From positions 2,363,001 through 2,427,000 of the forward strand of contig JAQIJC010000001.1 in the NCBI GenBank assembly GCA_036946405.1: a DNA stretch of 64,000 nt, read 5' to 3'. The notes beneath the pieces are model-generated. The model saw only the letters and a program-made list of their open reading frames with translations. It was not told the DNA's origin and did no database searches. Every line of letters begins with the position of its first letter. The first letter of the stretch is position 1. Made by a program: the position numbers and the translations under genes. The DNA comes from Sphingomonas phyllosphaerae. GTDB taxonomy: Bacteria > Pseudomonadota > Alphaproteobacteria > Sphingomonadales > Sphingomonadaceae. Shown here one piece after another: positions 46,662 through 55,387 of the stretch.

Positions 46662-47306
46662 GTGTTCTACGTTGTCCTGCTCGCCATGGTCGCCGGCTTT
46701 CTGGCGCTGCGACTCTATTCGGTTCTGGGCAAGCGCTCCGGCCACGAACAGCCGCTTCCCAAGCCCGCGGAGGAGCGGGTGGTGACGGCGGCGGTCCCGC
46801 GCGCGGTCGAAACCACGGCGGAGATCCGCGAGCCGGCCGCACGCCCGTTCGACAGCGCGACCGAGCCCGGGCTGCGCGCGATCGTCTCGGCCGAGCCGGG
46901 TTTCGACGTCTCCCGCTTTCTCGAAGGCGCGAAGTCGGCGTATCGCATGATCCTCGAGGCGTTCTGGCGCGGTGACGAGGCGGCCCTGCGCGATCTGGTC
47001 AGCGACGATGTCCACGCCGCCTTCGCGGAGGCGATCGAGGCGCGCAACGCACAGGGGCAGGTGCTCGACAATCGGCTGATCGCGATCGAGCGCACGACGA
47101 TCGTCTCGGCCGGCGTGGCGAACGGCGAGGCGCGGGTCGCGGTGCGGTTCGATGCCGATATCGCAGCGGTGACACGCGATGCGGACGGCAACGTCATCGC
47201 CGGCTCGACCAGCGATGCGGTGCAGACGCACGATGTATGGACGTTCGTGCGCACCGTCCGTGCCTCGGATCCGAACTGGATCCTCGCCGACACCGACGAA
47301 GCCTGA
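46662..47306 (+). CDS. Tim44-like domain protein
   Basis: A 214-residue protein with one N-terminal membrane helix (VFYVVLLAMVAGFLALRLYS) and a C-terminal Tim44-like domain (PGFDVSRFLEGAKSAYRMIL, AFWRGDEAALRDLVSDDVHA, VWTFVRTVRASDPNWILAD). The mitochondrial relative tethers Hsp70 at the inner membrane import pore; the bacterial role, placed here next to secB, may be in envelope protein handling. GTG 46662 with ggag five bases upstream is chosen; an in-frame GTG at 46557 would add 35 unlikely residues. It heads a Tim44-mltA-Smr operon. Confidence 0.88.
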   Translation: MFYVVLLAMVAGFLALRLYSVLGKRSGHEQPLPKPAEERVVTAAVPRAVETTAEIREPAARPFDSATEPGLRAIVSAEPGFDVSRFLEGAKSAYRMILEAFWRGDEAALRDLVSDDVHAAFAEAIEARNAQGQVLDNRLIAIERTTIVSAGVANGEARVAVRFDADIAAVTRDADGNVIAGSTSDAVQTHDVWTFVRTVRASDPNWILADTDEA

Positions 47307-47333
47307 CCGAATAAAGTAGAAGAGGGGGACGGG

Positions 47334-48644
47334 TTGCGGAGCAAAGCGACGCTCGCGGTGGCGGGCGCCCTGTTGATGGCTGGCTGCGTCGGTCCGGGCG
47401 GCCGTTCGGTGCCGACGCCGACGCCGCCGCCGTCGCCCCCACGTCCCGTCGCTGCGGCGCCGCGGCCGACGACGCTCCCGTCGCGACCACTGGCGGTGCG
47501 CCAGCCAATAGCGTCGGTCCCGCTTCCCGCCATCGCGACCGCGGTCGTGCCCGGCGCAACGAGTGCGGCGATGGCCGGACTCACGCCCGCGATCGATTTG
47601 GCGACCGTGCCGCTCGACGCGGCGCAGGCCGCCGCAGCGCTCGACGCGTTCCGCATCTCATGCCCCAGTCTCGTGCGCCGCACCGATACGTCCGGGCTGA
47701 CGATCGCAACCGACTGGCAGGCCGCCTGTACCGAAGCGGTGCGCACCGATCCGGCCCGTGCCGCGGCGTTCTTCCAGCGCTGGTTCGAAGCCGTGCAGGT
47801 CGGCGACGGGCGCGCCTTCGCCACCGGCTATTACATTCCCGAGATCGCCGGATCGCGCCGCCCGCGTGCCGGCTATGTGCCGATCTACGGACGTCCCACC
47901 GACCTGATTGAGGTCGATCTCGGCGCGTTCTCCCCGACCTGGGCGGGCAAGAAGATCCGCGGGCGCGTGCAGGGCCAGGCGCTGGTGCCGTATTTCGACC
48001 GGACTGCGATCGAGGAAGGCGCGCTGAACGGCCGCGCGCCGATTCTCGGCTATGCCGCGGATGCGGTCGAGCTGTTCTTCCTGCAGGTGCAGGGCTCGGG
48101 CTTCATCCGGCTCGACGAAGGCGGCGTGCTCCGCATCGGCTATGACACGCAGAACGGCCGCGACTACACCGGGATCGGCGCGCTGATGAAAAGCCGCGGG
48201 CTGCTCGGCCCCGGCCAGTCGTCGATGCAGGGCATCGTCGCCTGGCTGCACGCGCATCCCGACGAAGGTCGCGCGATCATGCGCGAGAACAAGAGCTACG
48301 TCTTCTTCCGCGAACTGACCGGCGCGCCGCAGGGGGCGCTCGGCCTTCCGGTCAACGGCGGCGCGACCGTCGCGGCCGATCCGAAGTTCGTACCGCTCGG
48401 CGCGCCGGTGCTGCTGTCGATGGACCGTACCGATGCCAACGGCATCTGGATCGCGCAGGACACCGGCGGCGCGATCAAGGGCAGCAACCGCTTCGACACC
48501 TTCTGGGGCGCGGGTGAAGAAGCGCGCGCGATCGCCGGCGGGATGAGCGCGCGCGGCACGGCGTTCGTGCTGTTGCCGCGTGGCAGCTATGCGCGCTGGC
48601 GGGCAGGGCAGGCGGCGAGTGGCGGCACGACGCCTCGGCCCTGA
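47334..48644 (+). CDS. mltA: Membrane-bound lytic murein transglycosylase A (MltA)
   Basis: Cleaves glycan strands of peptidoglycan with 1,6-anhydro ring formation. The 436-residue lipoprotein has the signal KATLAVAGALLMAGC (lipobox LMAGC, lipidated cysteine near residue 18), a proline-rich linker to about residue 75, the MltA domain (FATGYYIPEIAGSRR, PYFDRTAIEEGAL, FFLQVQGSGFIRL) and the C-terminal 3D domain (GIWIAQDTGGAIKG, FDTFWGAGEEAR). Translation seems to start at TTG 47334 after agaggggg. It lies 27 bp after the Tim44-like gene. Confidence 0.93.
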   Translation: MRSKATLAVAGALLMAGCVGPGGRSVPTPTPPPSPPRPVAAAPRPTTLPSRPLAVRQPIASVPLPAIATAVVPGATSAAMAGLTPAIDLATVPLDAAQAAAALDAFRISCPSLVRRTDTSGLTIATDWQAACTEAVRTDPARAAAFFQRWFEAVQVGDGRAFATGYYIPEIAGSRRPRAGYVPIYGRPTDLIEVDLGAFSPTWAGKKIRGRVQGQALVPYFDRTAIEEGALNGRAPILGYAADAVELFFLQVQGSGFIRLDEGGVLRIGYDTQNGRDYTGIGALMKSRGLLGPGQSSMQGIVAWLHAHPDEGRAIMRENKSYVFFRELTGAPQGALGLPVNGGATVAADPKFVPLGAPVLLSMDRTDANGIWIAQDTGGAIKGSNRFDTFWGAGEEARAIAGGMSARGTAFVLLPRGSYARWRAGQAASGGTTPRP

Positions 48645-49152
48645 CGAAGAGGCGCTGTGGGCGCGGGTGCGCGCGACCGTGCGCGCAATGCCGGGCCGGA
48701 AGGTCGCCGCACCCGCGCCGGAGCGGCTCCCGCTTCCCGCGCCCATGAAGGCGATGCAGGTCTCCGGCGTTCCGACCCCGCCGCCCTCGCACCCGCGCCG
48801 CGAGCCGGGTCACACGCTCGATGGCGGCTGGGATCGTCGGCTCGCGAGCGGTGTGGTCGCGCCCGATCGCACGATCGACCTGCACGGCCATACGCTGGCG
48901 AGCGCCCATGCCGCGCTCGAGATGGGGCTGGGTCAGGCGTTGATGCACGGCGACCGCGTCATCCTGCTCGTCACCGGCAAGCCGCCGCGCCCCGAGAGCC
49001 AGCGCCCGCATGCCCGCGGGGCGATCCGCGCCGCGATCCCCGACTGGCTGCGGCTTTCGGCCTTCTCCGGTGCGATCGCCGCCGTCCGCAACGCGCATCC
49101 GCGCCACGGCGGGGCGGGGGCCTTGTACGTGGTGCTACGCCGTCGGCGCTGA
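48619..49152 (+). CDS. Smr domain protein
   Basis: A 177-residue protein with a C-terminal Smr domain: TIDLHGHTLASAHAAL (DLHGxT motif), VILLVTGKPPR and GGAGALYVVLRR. Smr domains nick nucleic acids in other bacteria (MutS2-like); stand-alone copies have poorly known roles. I use the GTG at 48619 (MAARRLGPDEEALWARV), which overlaps mltA by 26 bp; in-frame starts at 48580 and 48589 would lengthen both protein and overlap. Its last 18 bp overlap the 3' end of dapE on the other strand. Confidence 0.88.
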   Translation: MAARRLGPDEEALWARVRATVRAMPGRKVAAPAPERLPLPAPMKAMQVSGVPTPPPSHPRREPGHTLDGGWDRRLASGVVAPDRTIDLHGHTLASAHAALEMGLGQALMHGDRVILLVTGKPPRPESQRPHARGAIRAAIPDWLRLSAFSGAIAAVRNAHPRHGGAGALYVVLRRRR

Positions 49153-50268
49153 AAAGGCGCGCTGGATGATGTGCGTGTAGATGTCGGTCAGCTGGTGCAG
49201 GTCTTCGATCGACACCGCCTCGTCGGCCTTGTGCATCGTCGCATTGAGCAGCCCGAACTCCACCACCGGACACAGCGCCCGCAGGAACCGCGCGTCCGAG
49301 GTGCCGCCGGTGGTCGACAGCTCCGGCGTCCGCCCGGTCACCTCCAGCACGGCCGCGGACACCAACGCGGAGAGCTGCCCCGGCTCGGTCAGGAACGCCT
49401 CGCCGGAGATGCGCGGCGTGACGATCGCCTCCGGCGCATGGGCATGGACGATCGCCGCAACGCGCTCGGCAAGTGCCTGTCCGCTCTGGAGATCGTTGAA
49501 GCGGATGCTGATCCGCGCGGTGGCGCGCGACGGGATCACGTTCGTCGCCGGGTTGCCGACCGAAACATCGGTAATCTCGAGGTTGGACGGCTGGAACCAG
49601 TCGCTGCCCTGATCGAGCACGAGGGCGTCCAGCTCGGCGAGGATCGCGACCAGCCGCGGGATCGGATTGTCGGCAAGGTGCGGATAGGCGACATGCCCCT
49701 GCCGCCCCGGCACCTCGATCCAGATATTCACCGAGCCGCGCCGCCCGATCTTGACCATGTCGCCAAGTGCGGCGACCGAGGTCGGCTCGCCGGCGAGGCA
49801 CAGGTCGGGTAGCAGCGCGCGCTCGCGCATCCGCTCGATCAGCGACACGGTCCCGAACGTCGCCGGACCTTCTTCGTCGCCGGTGATGATGAGCGTCAAC
49901 CGCCCCGCATCGGCCGGGACGCGCGCCGCGGCGGCGATGAACGCGGCGACCGCGCCCTTCATGTCGACCGCACCGCGCCCGACCAGCAGGCCGTCGCGCT
50001 GCTGCGGCGTGAAGGCATCGGCACTCCACCCTTCGCCGGGCGGCACGACATCGACATGCCCGGCAAAGGCGAGGTGCGCTCCCCGCGTACCGCGCGTGGC
50101 GAGCAGGTTCTCGACCGGGCCATCGGGCGCATCGCCGCTGATCCGCCGCTCGACCGCGAAGCCGAGCGGCGCCAGCGCCGTCTCCAGCACGTCGAACACC
50201 GGGCCGCGCGCGGGGGTGACGCTCTCCGCCCCGATCAATAGACTGGCGAGGTGAACGACATCGATCAC
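49135..50268 (-). CDS. dapE: Succinyl-diaminopimelate desuccinylase
   Basis: Lysine and meso-diaminopimelate synthesis: removes succinate from N-succinyl-L,L-DAP. The 377-residue M20 enzyme has FAGHVDVVPPGEGW, VGRGAVDMKGAVAAF, TGDEEGPATFG, the dimerisation-domain VPGRQGHVAYPHLADNPI and the C-terminal ELSTTGGTSDARF, the DapE signature. GTG 50268 is preferred because GGAG stands eight bases upstream on the minus strand; GTG 50277 is an alternative. It is divergent from the cupin gene with 14 bp between start codons. Confidence 0.95.
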   Translation of the reverse strand: MIDVVHLASLLIGAESVTPARGPVFDVLETALAPLGFAVERRISGDAPDGPVENLLATRGTRGAHLAFAGHVDVVPPGEGWSADAFTPQQRDGLLVGRGAVDMKGAVAAFIAAAARVPADAGRLTLIITGDEEGPATFGTVSLIERMRERALLPDLCLAGEPTSVAALGDMVKIGRRGSVNIWIEVPGRQGHVAYPHLADNPIPRLVAILAELDALVLDQGSDWFQPSNLEITDVSVGNPATNVIPSRATARISIRFNDLQSGQALAERVAAIVHAHAPEAIVTPRISGEAFLTEPGQLSALVSAAVLEVTGRTPELSTTGGTSDARFLRALCPVVEFGLLNATMHKADEAVSIEDLHQLTDIYTHIIQRAFSAPTA

Positions 50269-50269
50269 A

Positions 50270-50280
50270 AGGAGCACTCC
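50270..50280. promoter_or_regulatory. Overlapping Shine-Dalgarno sites of the divergent dapE and cupin genes
   Basis: The block ggagcactcc (50271-50280) reads GGAG on both strands. On the minus strand the copy at 50277-50280 serves GTG 50268; on the plus strand aaggag (from 50269) serves ATG 50283. No room is left for promoters between the genes, so they must lie inside the partner coding region. Confidence 0.6.
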
Positions 50281-50282
50281 CG

Positions 50283-50714
50283 ATGCCGAAGCTGGACGTC
50301 GACGCCATACCGCCTGCCACCGGCAGCGATTATCCGCCGCCGTTCGCCGCCGCGGCGTCTGGCCGGCTGGTGCGCGATCTGGCGGCGGCGGCCGGACTCA
50401 CGGATTTCGTCGCGACGCATGTGACGGTCCCGCCGGGCGGCTGGTCGTCGCAGCGGCACTGGCATGAGGGCGAGGACGAGATCCTCGTCGTGCTCGCCGG
50501 CACCGCGACGCTGGTCGACGATTCTGGCGCGACCGTCCTGCACCCCGGCGACGTGGCGGTATTCCGCAAGGGTGACGCCAACGCGCACCACCTGCGCAAC
50601 GACGGCGATGCACCATGCGTGCTGTTCGCGGTCAGTTTGCCCGAACGGTCGACGGTCCATTATCCCGATATCGCCATGCGCTGGTCGCCCGACGCCGGCT
50701 ACGCACGCGACTGA
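50283..50714 (+). CDS. Cupin domain protein
   Basis: A 143-residue single-domain cupin. The metal-binding motif 1 is WSSQRHWHEGEDEILVVLAG (two His, Glu) and motif 2 is HPGDVAVFRKGDANAHHLRN. Many such proteins are small enzymes or sensors of unknown substrate. The C-terminal HYPDIAMRWSPDAGY resembles a subgroup of cupins near the GST and dapE genes of other sphingomonads, but I have no functional clue. It is convergent with the GST gene, 4 bp between stops. Confidence 0.87.
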   Translation: MPKLDVDAIPPATGSDYPPPFAAAASGRLVRDLAAAAGLTDFVATHVTVPPGGWSSQRHWHEGEDEILVVLAGTATLVDDSGATVLHPGDVAVFRKGDANAHHLRNDGDAPCVLFAVSLPERSTVHYPDIAMRWSPDAGYARD

Positions 50715-50718
50715 CATA

Positions 50719-51381
50719 TCAGGCGACGGGCTGCTCGAACTTCTCGATCACCCATTCTTCTTCCTGCGCGCCCGCGATCCAGTCCTGCATGAACGGATGC
50801 TGGAGCACCGCCAGCACATAGGCGGCGGCGAAGCGCGGGGTGGGGAGCGAATAGGTGACGATCCGGGTGCAGACCGGCGCGAACATGATGTCGGCGGCAC
50901 CGAATGCGCCGAACAGAAAGTCGCCCCCGCTGCCGAACCGTGCGCGGGCCTGCGCCCATAGCTCGAAAATCCGCGTCAGGTCGGCGCGCACATCGTCGTC
51001 GGGCGGTACGGGTTGATAGACCTGACGGATGTTCATCGTGTGCTTGCGGCGCAGCGCGGCGAAGCTGGAGTGCATTTCGGCCGCCATCGACCGCGCCATC
51101 GCGCGCGCCGCCTCGTCGGCCGGCCAGAACAGATCGCGCCCGACCTTGTCGGCGAGATAGTCGACGATCGCCAGGCTGTCCCACACCACCGCCTCGCCAT
51201 CCCACAGGATCGGCACCTTGCCCGACGAGGGCGCGAACTCGTCACCCTCGCGGCGGCGATCCCATTCGTCGTCATAGAGCGGCACGACCACTTCCTCGAA
51301 CGGAAGGCCGGACTGCCGGCACGCGAGCCAGCCACGCAGCGACCAGGAGGAATAGGCCTTGTTACCGATGATGAGCTTCAT
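50719..51381 (-). CDS. Glutathione S-transferase family protein
   Basis: A 220-residue GST with the thioredoxin-like N-terminal domain MKLIIGNKAYSSWSLRGWLA, where the Ser/Trp-Ser region replaces the usual Cys or Tyr, the cis-proline region SSGKVPILWDGEAVVWDSLA (glutathione-binding) and a helical C-terminal domain. ATG 51381 is chosen; an upstream GTG-type start at 51402 would add seven residues. Substrate and subclass are uncertain (GSTs of this start pattern are a bacterial branch). Confidence 0.92.
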   Translation of the reverse strand: MKLIIGNKAYSSWSLRGWLACRQSGLPFEEVVVPLYDDEWDRRREGDEFAPSSGKVPILWDGEAVVWDSLAIVDYLADKVGRDLFWPADEAARAMARSMAAEMHSSFAALRRKHTMNIRQVYQPVPPDDDVRADLTRIFELWAQARARFGSGGDFLFGAFGAADIMFAPVCTRIVTYSLPTPRFAAAYVLAVLQHPFMQDWIAGAQEEEWVIEKFEQPVA

Positions 51382-51529
51382 GGCACTCGGCGTAGGCGGC
51401 AATCACGGCGAGGGCAACGCTGCGCGGAATTTTGGCGAGCGGCACGTTAACCGGGCTCGTCCACCGGTTGGCAGGAATGTGCGCCTATCCCGGACAGAAG
51501 AGAAGGATCGTCACCGAAGGAGCATTGCC

Positions 51530-51697
51530 ATGGCCAGCATTCCCCCGACCGACGCCGCCCTGAGCGCCTCGACGCCAGCGTTCGTCCAGGCGCCGACCTT
51601 CGTGTTCGCGGCCGATGCGCCGGCCCCGAGCCGCTCGGAACTGCTCCGCCAGCAGATCGAAGCCGCCCGCACGGCCCGCCGCGCGACGATCTGGTAG
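51530..51697 (+). CDS. Small protein of 55 residues, unknown function
   Basis: A short reading frame with a strong aaggag Shine-Dalgarno seven bases before ATG 51530. The protein is Ala/Pro/Ser/Thr-rich in the first half (ASIPPTDAALSASTPAFVQA) and ends in a charged helix, SRSELLRQQIEAARTARRAT then IW. It has no signal peptide or membrane segment. Codon use matches the surrounding genes. I do not recognise a family. It stands alone between the GST gene (divergent) and an inverted repeat. Confidence 0.65.
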   Translation: MASIPPTDAALSASTPAFVQAPTFVFAADAPAPSRSELLRQQIEAARTARRATIW

Positions 51698-51716
51698 GAA
51701 CTCGCCGCCAACTCAG

Positions 51717-51806
51717 CGTCGCCCCGGACTTGATCCGGGGCCTCGCTTCTTCGCCGCCGCCTCTGCGCTAGCGGGATCCCGCATCAAGTCCGGGAGGACA
51801 GCGGGG
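51717..51806. repeat. Inverted repeat, CCCCGGACTTGATCCGGGG family
   Basis: Left part cgtcgccccggacttgatcc and right part gcatcaagtccgggaggac are inverted copies separated by a less conserved centre. It lies between the convergent 55-residue gene and engB. Same family as 6354 and 63400. Confidence 0.8.
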
Positions 51807-51812
51807 TAAGAC

Positions 51813-52463
51813 TCAGCCGATCGCCTCGACCACCGCCGCACGCAGTTCCGCGATCCCCATGCCGCCCTCGCTGGAGGTAACGATGATCTCCGGATGCGCC
51901 GCCGCCCGCTTGCGTGCCTCGGCCTCGGTCGCGGCGACCGTCACCGCCAGATCGCTGGCCTTCACCTTGTCCGCCTTGGTCATCACCAGCCGATAGCTGA
52001 CCGCCGCGCGGTCGAGCATCTCGAGGATCTCGCGATCGACGTCCTTGATCCCGTGCCGGCTGTCGATCAGCACCAGCGCGCGCTTCAGCACCTGCCGCCC
52101 GCGCAGATAATCGTTCACCAGGAAGCGCCACTTCTTGACGATATCCTTGGGCGCCTTCGCGAACCCATAGCCGGGCATGTCGACCAGCCGGAACGCCAGC
52201 GGATCGCCGACGTCGAAGAAGTTCAGCTCCTGCGTCCGCCCCGGCGTCACCGAGGTGCGCGCGAGCGCCTTGCGCCCGGTCAGTGCGTTGAGCAGCGACG
52301 ACTTGCCGACGTTCGACCGCCCTGCGAACGCCACCTCCGGCACCTCGTCGGCGGGCAGGAAGGTGAGCGCAGGCGCCGACTTCAGGAATTCGATCGGTCC
52401 GGCGAAGCGCTTGCGGGCCGTCTCAATCGCCTCCTCGTCGAAGCTGGGATTGATGTCGCTCAC
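51813..52463 (-). CDS. engB: Ribosome biogenesis GTP-binding protein EngB (YsxC/YihA)
   Basis: GTPase needed for assembly of the 50S subunit. The 216 residues contain G1 [14 protein letters not shown], the threonine in [28 protein letters not shown] (G3) and [11 protein letters not shown] (G4). The GTG start at 52463 overlaps the yidC stop (GTGA). It follows the rpmH-rnpA-yidD-yidC block, the usual order in this group. Confidence 0.96.
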   Translation of the reverse strand: MSDINPSFDEEAIETARKRFAGPIEFLKSAPALTFLPADEVPEVAFAGRSNVGKSSLLNALTGRKALARTSVTPGRTQELNFFDVGDPLAFRLVDMPGYGFAKAPKDIVKKWRFLVNDYLRGRQVLKRALVLIDSRHGIKDVDREILEMLDRAAVSYRLVMTKADKVKASDLAVTVAATEAEARKRAAAHPEIIVTSSEGGMGIAELRAAVVEAIG

Positions 52464-54163
52464 TTGGCCGGCGCGTTCTTCAGCTGCGGATGGCGGCTGT
52501 AGAGCCACTTCTGCTGCAGGATCGAAATGCAGTTGGTGGTGATCCAGTAGATCTGCAGCCCGACCGCAAACGGCGCCATCACGAACATGAGCACCCACGG
52601 CAGGATCGCGAACACCTGTTGCTGCGCCGGGTCCATCTGCGTCGGGTTGAGGCGGAACTGGAAGAACATCGAAATGCCCAGCAGCACCGGCACCACGCCG
52701 ATCGCGAGGAAGTGCGGCAGCGCGATCGGAATATAGCCGAACAGGTTGAGGATCGTCGCGGGATCGGGCGCGGACAGATCCTTGATCCACAGCGCGAACG
52801 GTTGGTGACGCATCTCGATCGTCAGCATCAGCGCCTTGTAGAGCGCGTAGAAGATCGGAATCTGGATGAGCGACGGGACGCAGCCGGCGAGCGGATTGAC
52901 CTTCTCCGCCTTGTAGAGCGCCATGATCTCCTGCTGCTGGCGCTGCTTGTCGTCCTTGAAGCGCTCCTGGATCGCCTTCATCTTCGGCTGGAGCGCGCGC
53001 ATCGCCGCCATGCTCGCGAACTGGCGCTGCGCGATCGGGAAGACCAGCAAACGGATCGTCAGCGTCAGGATGATGATCGCCACGCCGAAATTGCCGACGA
53101 TGCGGAACAGCCAGTCGAGATAATAGAAGATCGGCTTCTCGACCAACCGGAACCAGCCCCAGTCGATCGCATAGTCGAGCTTCGTCACCGCACCGGTATC
53201 GGTGTAGCGGTCGAGCAGCTTCACTTCCTTGGCGCCCGCGAACAGCTTGGCGGTCTGCGTCAGTTGACGGCCGGGCGGCAGCAGCTGCGGCGCGGTGGTG
53301 AAGTCCGCCTGATAGGCGCTGTTAGCCCCGGCGCGGAACTGCCCGTCGAACGCCCGCCCCTGATCGGGGACGAGCGCCGCCAGCCAATATTTGTCGGTGA
53401 AGCCCAGCCAGCCGCCGGTCGTCGTGAAGCGGGTCGGCTCCTTGTCGACGTCCTTGAAGTTCGGATTGTAATGCGCCGCGCCGTTGTTGACCGACATCGG
53501 CCCGGTGTGGATCGTCCAGCTGTCCGGGTCCTTCGACACGCCGACCCGGCTGACGAGGCCATAGGCCGCCACCGGCACCGCCGCACCGCCGCCATTGGCG
53601 ACGGTCTGCTTGACGGTGAACAGATAGTCGTTGTCGACCGCGATCTCGATCGCGAAGCGCTGCCCCTGCGGGTTGCTGGCGGTCAGCGTCACCGGCTTGC
53701 CCGGGGTCAGCACCGGTGCCGAGGCGCTCCACACCGCGTCGGCGGCGGGCGGGGTCAGTCTGTCGGCGCGCCAGCCGAAGCCGGCGAAGTAAGCGTCCTG
53801 CGTCCCGGCGGGCGAGAACAGCCGGATCGGCGGCGAGTCCTTGGCGAGCGATTCCTTGTAGCGGGTCAGCACCAGATCATCGATCCGCGCGCCCTTCAGG
53901 TTGATCGAGCCCTTCAACGCGGGCGTGTCGATCCGCACGCGCGGGCTCTCCGCCAGCACGACGGCGCGATCACGGATCGCGGCGGGCGAATCGGCGGTCG
54001 GGTCCGCGGCGGGGTTGGGCAGCGGCTTGTTCTTGCCATCGACCATCTTGGTCGCGGGCGGGTTCGCCGTCGGGAAGACGCGGCTCTGGATCAGCGGCCA
54101 TCCGAACAGGATCAGCGCCGCGATCACCGCGAACAGCACGAAGTTCTTGCTCTCGTCCTTCAC
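52460..54163 (-). CDS. yidC: Membrane protein insertase YidC
   Basis: Inserts and folds inner membrane proteins, alone or with SecYEG. The 567 residues comprise an N-terminal anchor ([20 protein letters not shown]), a large periplasmic beta domain (about 60-330) and the conserved five-helix C-terminal core with [40 protein letters not shown] and the final [18 protein letters not shown]. The start is GTG 54163. yidD ends 18 bp upstream. Confidence 0.97.
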   Translation of the reverse strand: MKDESKNFVLFAVIAALILFGWPLIQSRVFPTANPPATKMVDGKNKPLPNPAADPTADSPAAIRDRAVVLAESPRVRIDTPALKGSINLKGARIDDLVLTRYKESLAKDSPPIRLFSPAGTQDAYFAGFGWRADRLTPPAADAVWSASAPVLTPGKPVTLTASNPQGQRFAIEIAVDNDYLFTVKQTVANGGGAAVPVAAYGLVSRVGVSKDPDSWTIHTGPMSVNNGAAHYNPNFKDVDKEPTRFTTTGGWLGFTDKYWLAALVPDQGRAFDGQFRAGANSAYQADFTTAPQLLPPGRQLTQTAKLFAGAKEVKLLDRYTDTGAVTKLDYAIDWGWFRLVEKPIFYYLDWLFRIVGNFGVAIIILTLTIRLLVFPIAQRQFASMAAMRALQPKMKAIQERFKDDKQRQQQEIMALYKAEKVNPLAGCVPSLIQIPIFYALYKALMLTIEMRHQPFALWIKDLSAPDPATILNLFGYIPIALPHFLAIGVVPVLLGISMFFQFRLNPTQMDPAQQQVFAILPWVLMFVMAPFAVGLQIYWITTNCISILQQKWLYSRHPQLKNAPAK

Positions 54164-54181
54164 CAGCGTCCCACGCTTTCC

Positions 54182-54394
54182 TTATGGCACCGGATCATGG
54201 CCGTGCCCGCCCCAGGGATGGCACCGCGCAATCCGGCGTATTGCCAGCCAACTACCTTTGCCCGCGCCATAGCGGCGAAGCGCCTCGATTGCATAGGCTG
54301 AACATGACGGCTGAAACCGGCACGACGGCGGCAGCAGGACCGACGGCCCCAGCTGCCACCCGCGTGCGAGCAGGATCAGCACGCGTGCGATCAC
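54182..54394 (-). CDS. yidD: Membrane protein insertion efficiency factor YidD
   Basis: A 70-residue member of the UPF0161 family, recognised by [20 protein letters not shown] and [17 protein letters not shown] with the paired conserved cysteines. It is thought to aid YidC. GTG start at 54394 overlaps the rnpA stop (GTGA). The N-terminal hydrophobic part suggests membrane association. Confidence 0.94.
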   Translation of the reverse strand: MIARVLILLARGWQLGPSVLLPPSCRFQPSCSAYAIEALRRYGAGKGSWLAIRRIARCHPWGGHGHDPVP

Positions 54395-54744
54395 CGTTTC
54401 GGCCGTGACCGGTTGCCGCCCGGCGCGACGCTGCGGCTCTTCGCCAGCGCCTTGGCCAAATGCGCGCGTAATTCCGCGAAATCGGAGGTGAGCGCCGCCT
54501 CGCGCCCGATCAGCACGTGATCGGCACCGGGCCAGCCATGGTCGGGCAGGATCTCGCGCGCCAGCGCGCGAAATCGTCGCTTGATGCGATTGCGCACGAC
54601 TGCGTTGCCGACCTTCTTGGTGACCGTGATGCCGATCCGCATCGCCGGGTCATCGTCGCCACGCGGGTGCACCAGAAGCACGAAGCCGGGCATCGGCACC
54701 CGACGCCCGGCGTTCGCGGCCAGATAGTCTGGCCGTCTGGTCAT
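54391..54744 (-). CDS. rnpA: Ribonuclease P protein component
   Basis: Protein subunit of RNase P, which matures tRNA 5' ends. The 117 residues have the RNR motif in [20 protein letters not shown] and an early [20 protein letters not shown]. The rnpA start is taken as ATG 54744; no Shine-Dalgarno is evident there, and it lies 47 bp after rpmH, so translation may be coupled or use a further start. The extra C-terminal tail [14 protein letters not shown] is basic. Confidence 0.92.
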   Translation of the reverse strand: MTRRPDYLAANAGRRVPMPGFVLLVHPRGDDDPAMRIGITVTKKVGNAVVRNRIKRRFRALAREILPDHGWPGADHVLIGREAALTSDFAELRAHLAKALAKSRSVAPGGNRSRPKR

Positions 54745-54791
54745 CCGCCCGACCGCGGCCGAAGCCGCGGAGGGGCAGGTATCCGTCGTGC

Positions 54792-54926
54792 TTACGCCGA
54801 CAGCTTCTTGCGACCGCGTGCGCGACGCGCCCGGATCACCGCTCGGCCGCCGACCGTGGCCATCCGCGCGCGGAAGCCGTGACGGCGGGCGCGCACCAGA
54901 TTGCTCGGCTGAAAGGTCCGCTTCAT
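54792..54926 (-). CDS. rpmH: 50S ribosomal protein L34
   Basis: A 44-residue, highly basic protein: [20 protein letters not shown] at the N terminus and RGRKKLSA at the C terminus, matching L34 from end to end. Short enough to be missed by length cut-offs. It is the first gene of the rpmH-rnpA-yidD-yidC-engB series and has a clear promoter 63 to 91 bp upstream. Confidence 0.98.
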   Translation of the reverse strand: MKRTFQPSNLVRARRHGFRARMATVGGRAVIRARRARGRKKLSA

Positions 54927-54954
54927 CGTTCATGTCCCGAAATCGAATGTCGAA

Positions 54955-54976
54955 GGGCCGCCCACGCGGACGGCCC
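54955..54976 (-). promoter_or_regulatory. Stem-loop in the rpmH leader
   Basis: The transcript can fold as gggccg(t)cc and gg(c)cggccc with one mismatch and a 4-base loop, right at the predicted 5' end (about 6 bases after the expected start site). It may protect the mRNA or take part in attenuation; it has no U tract suited to termination. Confidence 0.5.
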
Positions 54977-54988
54977 GAAAGAAGGACG

Positions 54989-55017
54989 CCGTTAGGGGAG
55001 GCTGCTGCCAAAGTCAA
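54989..55017 (-). promoter_or_regulatory. Promoter of the rpmH operon
   Basis: On the minus strand TTGACT (55012-55017) and TAACGG (54989-54994) are 17 bases apart. The -35 box overlaps the stop codon of the PGPGW gene. Confidence 0.65.
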
Positions 55018-55289
55018 CGCGCCGCGGCACGATCGCGCGCGCGACGCCGCAATGCGCTGCGCCGTCGCAGCGCGACATCCACCATCCCGCCGACTCGTGG
55101 CCAGCGTCGCTTGGCGCGCGCGAACCAGCTGCGCGCCCGTGGCGAGTTGCGCAGGATCAGCACCAGCCCCGCCGCCATCGGGAACACGCCGCCGGGGCCG
55201 GGCAGCGGCGCAATCACCGCCGCGAGTAACAGCAACAGCCCGCCGAGCAGCAATTGCGCATATCGCAGGGCCGGATGGCGGCGGGTCAT
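55014..55289 (-). CDS. PGPGW family small membrane protein
   Basis: A 91-residue protein with two hydrophobic stretches (YAQLLLGGLLLLLAAVIAPL and GGVFPMAAGLVLILRN) joined by the LPGPGG turn that gives the family its name, then a strongly basic C-terminal tail (RRRSALRRRARDRAAAR). Function unknown. It lies upstream of rpmH on the same strand and is divergent from comM, with about 100 bp between the starts. Confidence 0.82.
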   Translation of the reverse strand: MTRRHPALRYAQLLLGGLLLLLAAVIAPLPGPGGVFPMAAGLVLILRNSPRARSWFARAKRRWPRVGGMVDVALRRRSALRRRARDRAAAR

Positions 55290-55387
55290 GTCGGTGATGT
55301 GGCGCAGGTGTATTGCAGTTGCAAGTCACTCTCACCCCTCTCACGCCGTCGCGAGGCGGCGATGGCGCGCGCTTGGCTGGGGTGAGA

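Noticed and set aside
51382-51529. A possible EcfG-type stress promoter (ggaat ... cgtt) upstream of the 55-residue gene
   Set aside because: The spacer is only about 14 bases and the first box is GGAAT instead of GGAAC; the consensus needs 16-17, so the match is not credible.
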